Source: Azotimanducus sp965220185 (GTDB lineage Bacteria; Pseudomonadota; Gammaproteobacteria; Pseudomonadales; Azotimanducaceae). Taken from it: DNA of 64,000 bases. The notes below the pieces were generated by a model. The model ran no database searches. It had not been told where the DNA came from and saw only the letters and a program-made list of their open reading frames with translations. A program made the position numbers and the translations under genes. Positions 29,279-37,144 of this stretch are shown here, in pieces (within the stretch, counting starts at the first letter, position 1; the number at the start of each line of letters is the position of its first letter). The stretch covers positions 2,294,001-2,358,000 of the forward strand of contig OZ244807.1 in NCBI GenBank assembly GCA_965220185.1, written 5' to 3'.

Positions 29279-29410
29279 CGCGGTGTTGCCCCTGAAATTG
29301 CCATGGCCTTGCGCAAGAGAGCGGCAGATAACGGTCGCTCCGCCGAAGCCGAACACCGAGAAATCCTGCGCTCAGTGCTTGTCGGCAAGGTGGAGGAATT
29401 TGCTGTGTAG
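29261..29410 (+). CDS. FitA/StbC-like antitoxin, start altered and shortened
   Basis: 49 codons reading MTQLTVRGVAPEIAMALRKR and then the GRSAEAEHREILR signature of FitA/StbC ribbon-helix-helix antitoxins. The probable original ATG (29233) was thrown out of frame by a 28-bp duplication, leaving TTG 29261. The frame stops (TAG 29408) earlier than the usual ~80 residues. It is followed by a remnant PIN toxin, so the module is decaying. Confidence 0.6.
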   Translation: MTQLTVRGVAPEIAMALRKRAADNGRSAEAEHREILRSVLVGKVEEFAV

Positions 29411-29420
29411 GCCGCTAGGA

Positions 29421-29573
29421 GTCTGCGCCGTCAAATGGCTGGTGTTGGAAGCTGATTCCGAACATGCGCTAAAGCTGCTCAATAGCCGTCTGCAATTTTG
29501 CGCCCCGGAACTGGTATTCGCAGAGGCAGCCAACGCGCTCTTGGCGATTCTCTTACTTGAAACCGTCGAATGA
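29421..29573 (+). pseudogene. PIN toxin remnant (FitB/VapC-like)
   Basis: The readable part is VCAVKWLVLEADSEHALKLL followed by FCAPELVFAEAANALLAI, matching the N-terminal third of PIN toxins (AVKW, then P-E-L/F-x-x-E). The start codon and first Asp are missing, and the frame ends after about 50 residues. Bases 29415-29431 match 16 of 17 with the end of the MITE at 39898, so an insertion or deletion event may have removed the start. Confidence 0.55.
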
Positions 29574-29616
29574 CGATGATATTGTCGCCAAATGACGATT
29601 CCGTTGAGATGCCTGT

Positions 29617-30081
29617 ATGCCGTCCCAAAACCATCTAGCAAAGACTGTCGTGCCAGCCAATGACGCTACGCGCATTGCAAGGCTGCTAGCAATTCTCAAA
29701 CCCAAGGTGCTGAGTGAAGTAGAGCTCGCACGACACGTCAGTCGCGGGCTACCCTCACAGTCAGCAATAAGACTGTCCGAAACGCTTGGGAAAAAGCGAA
29801 TCGTGGGACCGATCATCCCAGAAGCATCCTTGAGAAGGGCGCGGAGTTCAAACACGCCGCTTTCGAGGGAGCTCAGCGAACGCCTTTACGAAATCAGTCG
29901 CGTCGTAGATGCGCTCCGTATCGCATACCACGGAGATCAACAGGCTGTGGATGGATTCCTGCATCGACCACATGTATTGCTTGATGGGGACACCCCCTTT
30001 GATATGGCTCGTTCGAGCTCGGCGGGCGCAGACGCAGTGCTCAATCTCATTCGTCGCGCTGAAGCCGGTGTCGCCGTGTAA
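29617..30081 (+). CDS. MbcA/ParS-type (Xre) antitoxin of a RES module
   Basis: 154 residues. The N-terminal half resembles an Xre-like helix-turn-helix region. The C-terminal SERLYEISRVVDALRIAYHG followed by the FLHRPHVLLDGDTPFDMA segment is the antitoxin/toxin-binding domain of ParS/MbcA. The stop overlaps the toxin ATG (TAATG). The antitoxin should both repress the operon and block the RES toxin. Confidence 0.85.
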   Translation: MPSQNHLAKTVVPANDATRIARLLAILKPKVLSEVELARHVSRGLPSQSAIRLSETLGKKRIVGPIIPEASLRRARSSNTPLSRELSERLYEISRVVDALRIAYHGDQQAVDGFLHRPHVLLDGDTPFDMARSSSAGADAVLNLIRRAEAGVAV

Positions 30082-30536
30082 TGACTCCGCGAACCTTGCC
30101 GGCACCCTTGCGGGCTTTTCGTATCGGTGATCCGAACGGACAGTTTCCGGTGTTTAGCGCGGAAGGGGCAATGCGTGTTTCCGGGCGATGGCACGAGGCG
30201 GGCGCGGAAGTGATCTATGCATCTCAACACTATTCCACTGCCATGTTGGAGAACCTTGTGAACTGGAACGGCGCCTTGCCGCCCAATCAGCACTTCATCG
30301 AGATCACCCTACCGCAAGGCACCAGCTATGAGGTCGTGACAGCGGAGTCCCTGCCCGGTCTGTTCGATGCCAACCAAGAAATTTCTCGGCGCTACGGGCG
30401 AAATTGGTATGCTGAGTCGAGAAGCGCCGTATTAGTTGCTCCTTCCGTTGTGGCACGAGTGGAGAATAATGTTGTCCTGAACTGCCAGCACCCCGACTTC
30501 AAAGACATCGGCGCTAGTGTCCTGTGTCATAAATAA
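30081..30536 (+). CDS. RES-domain toxin, C-terminus replaced by MITE sequence
   Basis: RES toxins degrade NAD+. Visible: FRIGDPNGQFPVFSAEGA, SGRWHEAGAEVIYAS and YSTAMLENLVNW (Arg/Tyr/Glu/His pocket residues of the family). MITE-1 copy B has inserted after codon GCT, so the protein now ends SVLCHK within the element. Removing the element with one TA restores the frame ASLETPTWWDARLFRS to a stop at 30723-30725, the normal WWD-x-RLF ending of the family. The toxin therefore lost about 15 native residues and may be attenuated. Confidence 0.85.
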   Translation: MTPRTLPAPLRAFRIGDPNGQFPVFSAEGAMRVSGRWHEAGAEVIYASQHYSTAMLENLVNWNGALPPNQHFIEITLPQGTSYEVVTAESLPGLFDANQEISRRYGRNWYAESRSAVLVAPSVVARVENNVVLNCQHPDFKDIGASVLCHK

Positions 30537-30678
30537 GTGTGGATTCAGCGCGCAGGAGAAGGGCTGTGGCCGCGTTACGTCCCTTGGCAATACGGCCAGG
30601 TATTCCCTGCGGGACGTGCCTCGCCACAGCCCTTCTCCTGCGCGCTGAATCCACACTTATTTATGACACAGGACACTA
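30515..30678. mobile_element. MITE-1 copy B inside the RES toxin gene
   Basis: 164 bp including TA on both sides. The termini are the same as copy A (GTGTCCTGTGTCATAAATAA and its complement). The whole element is one near-perfect hairpin whose loop region is core C3 (30572-30620). Insertion into TA within GCTAGC is shown directly by the restored reading frame on removal. Confidence 0.92.
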
Positions 30679-30765
30679 GCTTGGAGACGCCGACATGGTG
30701 GGATGCGCGTTTGTTTCGCAGCTAATGCAACTCGCTGAGAGGGCGTGTGAGCGCTCCACTCTCAG

Positions 30766-31941
30766 CTAAGATTGAATCTTCGCATACCCTGCCAGAATCT
30801 GATCAATCTCATCATCACTGTGCGCCGCCGACAAGCTGCAGCGAAGCAGCGAGTATTGGCCGGGTGTCGCTGGCGGCACGACAAGGTTGACATAAACGCC
30901 AGCCGCGAGCAGGCGCCGCCAGGCGTGCAGTGCCTCGGTAGCGTCCTCGAATCTGGCGGCAACAACCGGGCCTGGCTCCGGACCGAGGACAAAACCGAGA
31001 TTCTTCATTCCCTCATAGACACGTTCAAAATTGCCGCGCAGCTGCGCGCGAAGTTCAGGACGCTCTTGCATCACTCGCAGCGCCGCGCGCACAGTGGCGA
31101 TAGACGCTGGTGTCGATGAAGCTGTGAACATGTAGGCCCGCATCGAATGCCGCACCGCCTCAAGTCCTTCGTGGTCCGAAACGCAGTAGCCGCCGACACT
31201 GCCAAGGCTTTTGCTAAATGTGCCGAGCACAAAATCCATATCCTGCAAGCAGCCTTGCTCTTCGGCGAGCCCCAAGCCGCGTGACCCAAGAATGCCGAAG
31301 GAATGCGCTTCATCGACGATGAGATACGCACCGCTCTCGCGTTTGACCTCAACGATCTCGCGAATAGGCGCACGATCGCCCAACATGGAAAAGATGCCTT
31401 CGGTAATGATTAGGAGATGCCCCACCTTCGATTTCAGCCGCTTCACGCGCTTGGCGAGGTCGGCCGCGTCATTGTGACGAAACCTATGCACATCGGCGCC
31501 ACTCATCTTGGCACCGTCATAAATGCTCGCGTGCGAATCGGCGTCCATCACAATGGCGTCACCACGCCCGACAATGGTGGAAATAATCCCAAGATTGGCC
31601 TGATAGCCAGTCGTGAAGACAATGGCCGAACGCATACAGAAGGCGCGGCTCAGCTCGGCTTCAAGTGCGTGGTGGCCGTAATAGCTACCGTTCGCAAGCC
31701 GGGAACCCGTCGTGCCCGTGCCTTCCTCGTCGAGCGACTGCTTGCCTGCTTCAATACACGCGCGGTCGTAGGTGAGGCCAAGATAGTTGTTGGTGCCAGC
31801 AAGAATGACCTCCTTGCCGTCGACAATGCCGCACGTCGGTGACAAGGCCCGTTCAATGGGCGTGCCAACTGGCGCGACACCGTCTTTGGTCAAATGCGCA
31901 TATAGTTCGGCAACGTCGGCGAACTTGTCGAAGAGGCTCAT
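30766..31941 (-). CDS. spt: Serine palmitoyltransferase-type alpha-oxoamine synthase
   Basis: 391-residue PLP enzyme of the BioF/KBL/SPT family. NNYLGLTYDRACIEAG, GTGTTGSRLANG, VDEAHSFGILG and the PLP-lysine motif GTFSKSLGSVGG are present. Its ATG follows the stop of an acyl carrier protein gene with no gap (TAAATG). A dedicated ACP next to this enzyme is characteristic of bacterial sphingolipid synthesis, where SPT condenses serine with an acyl thioester. BioF-like activity is the alternative, but no biotin genes are nearby. Confidence 0.8.
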   Translation of the reverse strand: MSLFDKFADVAELYAHLTKDGVAPVGTPIERALSPTCGIVDGKEVILAGTNNYLGLTYDRACIEAGKQSLDEEGTGTTGSRLANGSYYGHHALEAELSRAFCMRSAIVFTTGYQANLGIISTIVGRGDAIVMDADSHASIYDGAKMSGADVHRFRHNDAADLAKRVKRLKSKVGHLLIITEGIFSMLGDRAPIREIVEVKRESGAYLIVDEAHSFGILGSRGLGLAEEQGCLQDMDFVLGTFSKSLGSVGGYCVSDHEGLEAVRHSMRAYMFTASSTPASIATVRAALRVMQERPELRAQLRGNFERVYEGMKNLGFVLGPEPGPVVAARFEDATEALHAWRRLLAAGVYVNLVVPPATPGQYSLLRCSLSAAHSDDEIDQILAGYAKIQS

Positions 31942-32190
31942 TTAGGCTGCCTTCACCGCCACGTCGACCAGGTCGCCGAGGGTGCGAACTTCGGCGAGGT
32001 CGTTGATGGGCAAAGCGATGTCGAACTCATCCTCCAAAGATTCGATCAACTCCATCACGTCGAGGGATGTCAGCCCTATTTCATCAATGAGGTCTGTTGA
32101 TTCGGACACACGAAGGCTCTTATTGTGCGTATCACAGTAGTCCTGCGCTAGACGCAAGACGGCTCCTTGACATTTCACCCGATTCAGCAT
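31942..32190 (-). CDS. Acyl carrier protein partner of SPT
   Basis: 82 residues from ATG 32190. IDEIGLTSLDVMELIESLED contains the phosphopantetheine-attachment Ser (TSL in place of the common DSL). The acidic helix after it is typical of ACPs. It is immediately followed by the serine palmitoyltransferase gene, so it probably carries the acyl chain for sphingolipid synthesis. Its start lies only 1 bp from the first in-frame ATG of the divergent ELM1-like gene. Confidence 0.87.
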   Translation of the reverse strand: MLNRVKCQGAVLRLAQDYCDTHNKSLRVSESTDLIDEIGLTSLDVMELIESLEDEFDIALPINDLAEVRTLGDLVDVAVKAA

Positions 32191-32218
32191 GGCGCATATG
32201 GTACGACAAAGCGAGAAC

Positions 32219-33241
32219 ATGGATGTGTGGGCGATACGCTCATACCGAGCTGGCGAGAACTCGCAAATCCTTGGACTGGCCGAAGCGCTTGATATGCCAT
32301 TCGAGGAGAAGCGACTTGTGTACAAGCCAACTGGCGCGCCCGGCAATCTCATTCGCCGTGTTGGGCTGTTCGGCATTGACAGACGCGCTTCAAGCTCGCT
32401 TGCGCCACCCTGGCCGAAGCTGATCATTTCCGCTGGGCTTCGCAATGAGCCAGTGTGCCGGTGGGTTGCGAGGCAGTCGGGCGGGCGCACCCGCCTCGTG
32501 TTCCTTGGCCGCACCTGGGCACCGAGAAGCGCGTTCGATTTGATTGTCACGACACCGCAATATCGATTGCCGGACGAAGATGGTGTGCTGCAAAACCTTG
32601 GCACCTTGCACCGCGTCACCGAATCGCGCCTTGTCGAAGCAGCGGAGGCTTGGAAAGCGCGGCTCAATCCTGAAGGCGCACCCACGATTGCTGTGTTGAT
32701 TGGCGGTCGCAGTGGGCCTGTCACGTTTGGGACACAGTCGGCAAAGCGGCTTGCAAAGCTCGCCCGCGCCCGCGCGCGCAAGAACGGCGCAAAGCTATTG
32801 GTGACTTCGAGTTCGCGCACTGACCAGAAGGCGATTGACGTGCTCGCGGCGCACTTACCGAAAAGTGCGCATGTGCATAGATATGGCAATGGCGAAAATC
32901 CTTACTTCGGCATACTCGCCCTCGCCGACGAGATCATCGTCACCAGCGATTCAATCGCCATGCTGAGCGAGGCGTGCGCGACCGGCAAGCCTGTGTGGCT
33001 CTTCGACCTCGGCGCGCCGCCAAGAGACCGAAGCCTCGCAACGGAGCTATATCGAGTGCTGGCGCGCTTTGGACCGAAGCGTTTGAGCCGCGATCTCGCG
33101 TTGGTGCATGAATCGTTCGTCGCGCGCGGTCTCGCCGTTTGGCTTGACGCAGATGCAAAGCTGGCAACCGGCAGCCAGACACCGGATGTTCAGCGGACGG
33201 TCGCCTGCATTCGAGAGTTGCTTGCGGCATCTTCACTCTGA
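32219..33241 (+). CDS. ELM1-like (DUF1022) protein
   Basis: About 340 residues starting MDVWAIRSYRAGENSQILGL at ATG 32219 (in-frame ATGs at 32189 and 32198 overlap the ACP start). The ELM1/DUF1022 family has a glycosyltransferase-like fold: LIGGRSGPVTFG, LLVTSSSRT and IIVTSDSIAMLSEACATGKPV fit that pattern. Plant ELM1 affects mitochondrial fission; the bacterial role is unknown. Its position beside SPT/ACP suggests an envelope lipid or glycolipid role (inference). Confidence 0.8.
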   Translation: MDVWAIRSYRAGENSQILGLAEALDMPFEEKRLVYKPTGAPGNLIRRVGLFGIDRRASSSLAPPWPKLIISAGLRNEPVCRWVARQSGGRTRLVFLGRTWAPRSAFDLIVTTPQYRLPDEDGVLQNLGTLHRVTESRLVEAAEAWKARLNPEGAPTIAVLIGGRSGPVTFGTQSAKRLAKLARARARKNGAKLLVTSSSRTDQKAIDVLAAHLPKSAHVHRYGNGENPYFGILALADEIIVTSDSIAMLSEACATGKPVWLFDLGAPPRDRSLATELYRVLARFGPKRLSRDLALVHESFVARGLAVWLDADAKLATGSQTPDVQRTVACIRELLAASSL

Positions 33242-33288
33242 GCCTCGTTACGACCGGCGAGGTGTAGCCCGCCTCAAAACAGCCTATC

Positions 33289-34986
33289 TTAATTCTCAGC
33301 AGGTGCTTCAGACCAATCCAGCCGGATATCCCAGCGGTACTGGAATTCAGGCGCGAGCGTCGGCGCCGTCTGCGCATCGACTTCGCGAAACACGTTGCTA
33401 GGCGCACTCGCGAAGGCATCGCGCCCGAAAATGAAGTCCTGCTCCGAGACGATGACGCGGTAAGCCTTGTTGAGTTCAAGTGCGCGTTCCACGGACGGCG
33501 TGATGAGCGCATAGACATCTTCAGCCCGCCCGACCTTGTCGACATCAAGCGAGCCATCGGCTTTGAACCAGCGTGCCTGCATCTCGGCATTGCTGCGAAA
33601 TTCTCCGCCGCCGCCGACGCGCTGCAGGTAGGTCGCGATCTCGCCGAGCGTCTCGCCCCGGTTCGGCGCATCCGGCATGCCTTGCAAGTTGATGTAGCCC
33701 CATCCATCGGCACCGTCGATTTTGCGCGGAAAGGCGAAGGTCTTGTCGATCGTCGCGCCAATCGACGTATGGCAGCCCATGCAGAAAAGGTTCTCCTCGT
33801 AGGTCGCGGCACGCAGCTCTCCCGCCGGGTTCTCAATGAATCCTTGAATCGACCAACCGAACTTGTTGTCGAGCCCGTTGTCGCCAAGATAATGGTAGCT
33901 CGGCAATGACCCGAGCTCTTTCTCATAGCCTTCGAGCTGGTAGACGCGCTCGTAGACGCGCGTGCGGTAGGCCACCCACTTTCGCATGTAGCGCACCTCC
34001 TTAAGGCGCGTCGACGGCCCGATGTGACCATCAGAGCCGATGCCAAGATACCGCACCGTATGCAAAAACTCGGTGCCAGCGGGATACATGCTGCGTTCCC
34101 AATGCTCGCCTGCAGCCGCGCCTACGTATTCTTCGGCGCGATTCACACGATGCGTTACCTGCAGCGTGCCGTCGCCGTCCAAGTCCTTGCCGACGCGGCG
34201 CTCATCAATCGGCGGTGTCGCAACTGCGGCCAAGTCCTTGATGGTGAGTTCAAGAATGGCGAGATTGGCCACATAGACATCTCGCGAGTACGCGCCGCTT
34301 GCATCGCTGCGAAACGCCTGCGGCAGTCGAATCATGACATCGTCGGTTGAGCCGTTGGTCGGCCAGAAGGTGCTCGGAAACGGCTTGTAGTTGAACGCTA
34401 CCCAGCCGCTGCCGTCGAGCGCGAATCCTTCGCTGTCAAACGCACGTTCGGCGCGCTGCAGGTTTTCGAGATCCGGCACCCAGCCGTCAAAGCCAGCCGC
34501 CTCAAGCGAAGCCGCCAAAGGCGAATAGTTGTCCTCGCTGATCCATTCGAGAATCTCCTCATCGCTGATCTCTTCGAGCTTGGCCGTTCTGTCCTCAAAG
34601 AGATTTTGCCAGTGGTTGGTCATGCCGAGGTCGCTGAAGCTGTAGGCCTGCTGCAAATCCCAGTCGTCCATTGAATTTTCACCTTGCGTCTGCGCTGCCT
34701 GGTGACAGACGTAGCAGGGATTGAATTTGCCTTCGGTGCGTGTGTAGCACTGCGGCGGGATGATGGCTTCATGGTTATAGACAGTGCGCACGGGATGCAG
34801 CTCGGGCACGGGTGCGGGCTTGACGGAATCGTGCGTCCGCAGGTAAGCGGTCACCTGCTCGTGCGGCTTGGCGTTGCTGTGTGTCCCAATGTCAGAGATG
34901 GCTGGTGGGGACAACACCACGAGCGAAATCAGCGATAGCCAGATCCCGCGCAGTGCATGGGCTTTGGCATGGATTGGACGGCGCAC
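33289..34986 (-). CDS. Secreted diheme cytochrome c
   Basis: 565 residues with an N-terminal signal peptide (about residues 1-31; LSLISLVVLSPPAIS). Two heme c motifs: CYVCH near residue 92 and CMGCH near 410. The long region between them has no recognised fold and many aromatic residues. The protein is expected in the periplasm or on the surface as an electron-transfer enzyme. It is convergent with the ELM1-like gene, and no redox partner is adjacent. Confidence 0.78.
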   Translation of the reverse strand: MRRPIHAKAHALRGIWLSLISLVVLSPPAISDIGTHSNAKPHEQVTAYLRTHDSVKPAPVPELHPVRTVYNHEAIIPPQCYTRTEGKFNPCYVCHQAAQTQGENSMDDWDLQQAYSFSDLGMTNHWQNLFEDRTAKLEEISDEEILEWISEDNYSPLAASLEAAGFDGWVPDLENLQRAERAFDSEGFALDGSGWVAFNYKPFPSTFWPTNGSTDDVMIRLPQAFRSDASGAYSRDVYVANLAILELTIKDLAAVATPPIDERRVGKDLDGDGTLQVTHRVNRAEEYVGAAAGEHWERSMYPAGTEFLHTVRYLGIGSDGHIGPSTRLKEVRYMRKWVAYRTRVYERVYQLEGYEKELGSLPSYHYLGDNGLDNKFGWSIQGFIENPAGELRAATYEENLFCMGCHTSIGATIDKTFAFPRKIDGADGWGYINLQGMPDAPNRGETLGEIATYLQRVGGGGEFRSNAEMQARWFKADGSLDVDKVGRAEDVYALITPSVERALELNKAYRVIVSEQDFIFGRDAFASAPSNVFREVDAQTAPTLAPEFQYRWDIRLDWSEAPAEN

Positions 34987-35056
34987 TGTAGCGGATGAAA
35001 ATTCGATGAAAACTTGACAAATAGTTGTGAAGATCGGCGCCGCCTGCTACCGAGCG

Positions 35057-35132
35057 TGGCTCCGCCTGCTGGGCTCGAACCAGCGACCCGCTGATTAACA
35101 GTCAGCTGCTCTACCTACTGAGCTAAGGCGGA
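35057..35132 (-). tRNA. tRNA-Asn (GTT)
   Basis: 76 nt including encoded CCA. Acceptor stem TCCGCCT pairs with AGGCGGA. D-arm GCTCAGTAGGTAGAGC. Anticodon stem-loop GCTGACTGTTAATCAGC with anticodon GTT. T-arm GCTGGTTCGAGCCCAGC. Confidence 0.96.
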
Positions 35133-35230
35133 ATCGAGGTGCGATTGTACGCTTCATTACCCGCGTTTGGGAAGATCAGCAGGTCGTATCAGGAATTATG
35201 TGTCAGGGCCCACTGGTAGTGAGTGGTTCG

Positions 35231-35267
35231 GCGGGCTGAATCCACGCTTGATTATCGGACAGCACTA
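35231..35267. repeat. Degenerate MITE-1 end
   Basis: The stretch containing CTGAATCCACGCTTGATTAT, ending GGACAGCACTA, resembles the right end of MITE-1 (CTGAATCCACACTTATTTAT...GGACACTA) with several substitutions. No left end is clear, so it looks like an old fragment between tRNA-Asn and the split secreted-protein gene. Confidence 0.4.
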
Positions 35268-35296
35268 TGTGAAGAAAGACCAAGCTGTCGATACTA

Positions 35297-35821
35297 TCAT
35301 CTTATGCGGATCGTGAAGTCGCACCACGCGGCATGGGGATCTAAGCGCTCCAGCCCCTGAACATTTCGGGGCGGGCCGCAGTTCTCGCCGTGTTCAAATG
35401 TGGCGTTATACCCCGCAAATCTGGCAATGCTTTGCCACGCACGGGGCGGTGTTGGAGAACTAAGATCCCAGCAACGAGTTGTATTGGTTGGCCCCTTCAG
35501 GCACGCCTTGCCATAGATACGAACGGTGAACGCCCCAGTGGAGGGCCGCAAGCCGCCTTCTGCATAGTGGGCACAACGACGGGCGATGGTTTGCCCACCG
35601 GTATACCTATCGGACGCCCTGTGGAAGCCGACCATCAGCTTGGCTGTCCCTTCCCATTGGTTAGTGTTCCAGTTAAAGGTACGTCCGTCACCGCCCTTAT
35701 CATAGGGGCACCGGGAACCGCTACCCACGCCGAAGAGCTTGTCGGCGGGCCATTCCTGAGCTTCGATCTTCAGATCCCTAGCCTCAGGCCCGTTTCCGCT
35801 AAGAAAGGGCACCAAATTTAG
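35297..35821 (-). pseudogene. C-terminal part of a secreted protein gene split by the TnpB composite
   Basis: About 175 codons starting at LNLVPFLSGNG next to the IS border and ending CDFTIRIR, with several Cys residues (RCPYDKGG, CLKGPTNTTRCW, NCGPPRN, WCDF). No known domain is recognised. Upstream codons in the same frame belong to the inserted element. The N-terminal part, with a signal peptide, lies 3.9 kb away at 39718-39870. After excision the two parts are one base out of frame near a CCC just before the junction. Confidence 0.65.
35814..35821. repeat. 8-bp flank AAATTTAG, left of the composite
   Basis: Identical to 39718-39725 on the far side of the second TnpB element. The arrangement fits a target-site duplication made when the IS-abiE-IS unit (or an ancestral single element) inserted. 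Confidence 0.6.
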
Positions 35822-37135
35822 GGGACTTATATAGATGGTGCCGGAAATGGGCGACACCCAACCCATCAAAATAAAGTAAAATAGTCACATGGAATACGTC
35901 CACCGCTCAACCCGCTACCGCCTACTGCCCCGCACCCGTGCGAAGCACACTCGGTTGCTGCAGGTGACCGGGGCATGCATCTGGGTATGGAACCGGATGC
36001 TGGCGTGGAACGAAGAGGCATACGAATGGCATGAACGGATTCCGTGGGTGCTCCCAACGCCGTCCACCACGTTCTTCTCGCTTGGCAAGCAGTTCACCAA
36101 GCTTCGGTCCGAAACGGACTGGCTGCAAGCCCTTCCGTTCGCAGCCGCTCGGCATGTCCTCAAGTATCAGGCGGATGCGTGGACGAAGTTCTTCAAACGC
36201 CAAGGCGGACATCCCAGTTACAAGTCGAAGTACCGGACACGGACGGTCACGTTCCCTGAACCCGGACACTTCCAACTGACAGGGAACAGCATCCGATTGC
36301 AGAAGCTTGGCTGGTTCCGTCTCGCCCGCCGAGGGGGCGACCCGTATCGTGACTATGAAGCCCGCTCAGTGACGGTCAAGCGTGAATGCGGGAAATGGTA
36401 TGCGGCGGTGCTGTACAAGGTGCCTGCTTCTGCTGTCGTTTCGGCTGCGCCGGAAGGGACCGCACTTGGCGTCGATATGAATGCCCGGCAAGTGGCCACA
36501 AGCGACGGGACATTCCATCGCCTGGACGCAGGTCGGCTACAGCGTCTTGAGTGCCGCAAGCGCCGGTATCAGCGCCGCACGGCACGGCAGGTGATTGGTT
36601 CAAGCCGAAGGGCAATCACCAAGCGGCGTCTGTCGAATGTGTATCGCAACATCCGCTGCTACCGGGACAACTGGCAACACCATGTCTCCAAGCAGATCGC
36701 ATCAATCGCTGAAACGGTGGTGGTTGGGAAGCTCAATACAAAAGGCATGACCGCTTCGGCGAAGGGGACGCAAGAACAACCCGGCACACATGTGAAACAA
36801 AAGTCGGGATTGAACCGCGAGATTCTCAACACCGGATGGGCGGGGCTCAAAGCGAAGCTCGCCTACAAGTCGGCACGACTCATCGAAGTGAATCCGAAGC
36901 ACACCAGCCAGCGGTGCTCGAAGTGCGGGCTCATTGACAAGAACAACCGTCCATCACAAGCCGTCTTCAGGCGCTTGGCGTGTGGACATCAAGACAATGC
37001 GGATATCAATGCCGCATTGAATATTCTGGCCTCCGGGATTGGGGCGGCTGGACGTGGAGGCGGCGACATTGGTCGGCCTGTGAAACGTCAAGAAATAGCA
37101 GATGTCGGAGTTCCGGCATCATGTATATAAGTCCC
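35822..37135 (+). mobile_element. TnpB insertion element, copy 1 (1,314 bp)
   Basis: Begins GGGACTTATATAGATGGTGC and ends with the near-complement. The ~25-bp terminal inverted repeats differ at two positions. One gene, tnpB, fills it; there is no tnpA (Y1 or serine transposase). The same element recurs at 38404-39717 with the same length and identical TnpB, and in diverged form at 63274. Confidence 0.9.
35889..37130 (+). CDS. tnpB: TnpB-like RNA-guided nuclease homolog (IS copy 1)
   Basis: 413 residues. RuvC-I Asp196 is in LGVDMNARQ. The RuvC-II position where Glu is usual reads VVVGKLNTKGM (Gly280). RuvC-III Asp372 is in NADINAALNIL. The zinc ribbon has C343-x2-C346 (SQRCSKCG) but only one Cys (365, LACGH) in the second half. 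Glu333 in LIEVNPKHTSQ could be a relocated catalytic Glu, as known in some TnpB clades; otherwise the protein is nuclease-dead. The stop lies 5 bp from the element end, as expected if an omega-RNA overlaps the 3' end of the gene. Confidence 0.88.
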   Translation: MEYVHRSTRYRLLPRTRAKHTRLLQVTGACIWVWNRMLAWNEEAYEWHERIPWVLPTPSTTFFSLGKQFTKLRSETDWLQALPFAAARHVLKYQADAWTKFFKRQGGHPSYKSKYRTRTVTFPEPGHFQLTGNSIRLQKLGWFRLARRGGDPYRDYEARSVTVKRECGKWYAAVLYKVPASAVVSAAPEGTALGVDMNARQVATSDGTFHRLDAGRLQRLECRKRRYQRRTARQVIGSSRRAITKRRLSNVYRNIRCYRDNWQHHVSKQIASIAETVVVGKLNTKGMTASAKGTQEQPGTHVKQKSGLNREILNTGWAGLKAKLAYKSARLIEVNPKHTSQRCSKCGLIDKNNRPSQAVFRRLACGHQDNADINAALNILASGIGAAGRGGGDIGRPVKRQEIADVGVPASCI

Positions 37136-37144
37136 AAATAGCAG

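Noticed and set aside
32219..32889. Long minus-strand ORF opposite the ELM1-like gene (up to 32889)
   Set aside because: It is the upstream extension of the ACP frame through antisense sequence. The ACP itself starts at 32190 and the ELM1-like frame has the family motifs.
35889..37130. Naming the TnpB protein a TldR-type transcriptional repressor
   Set aside because: It is still inside complete, duplicated insertion elements, and a relocated catalytic Glu is possible. Known TldRs are usually domesticated outside such elements.
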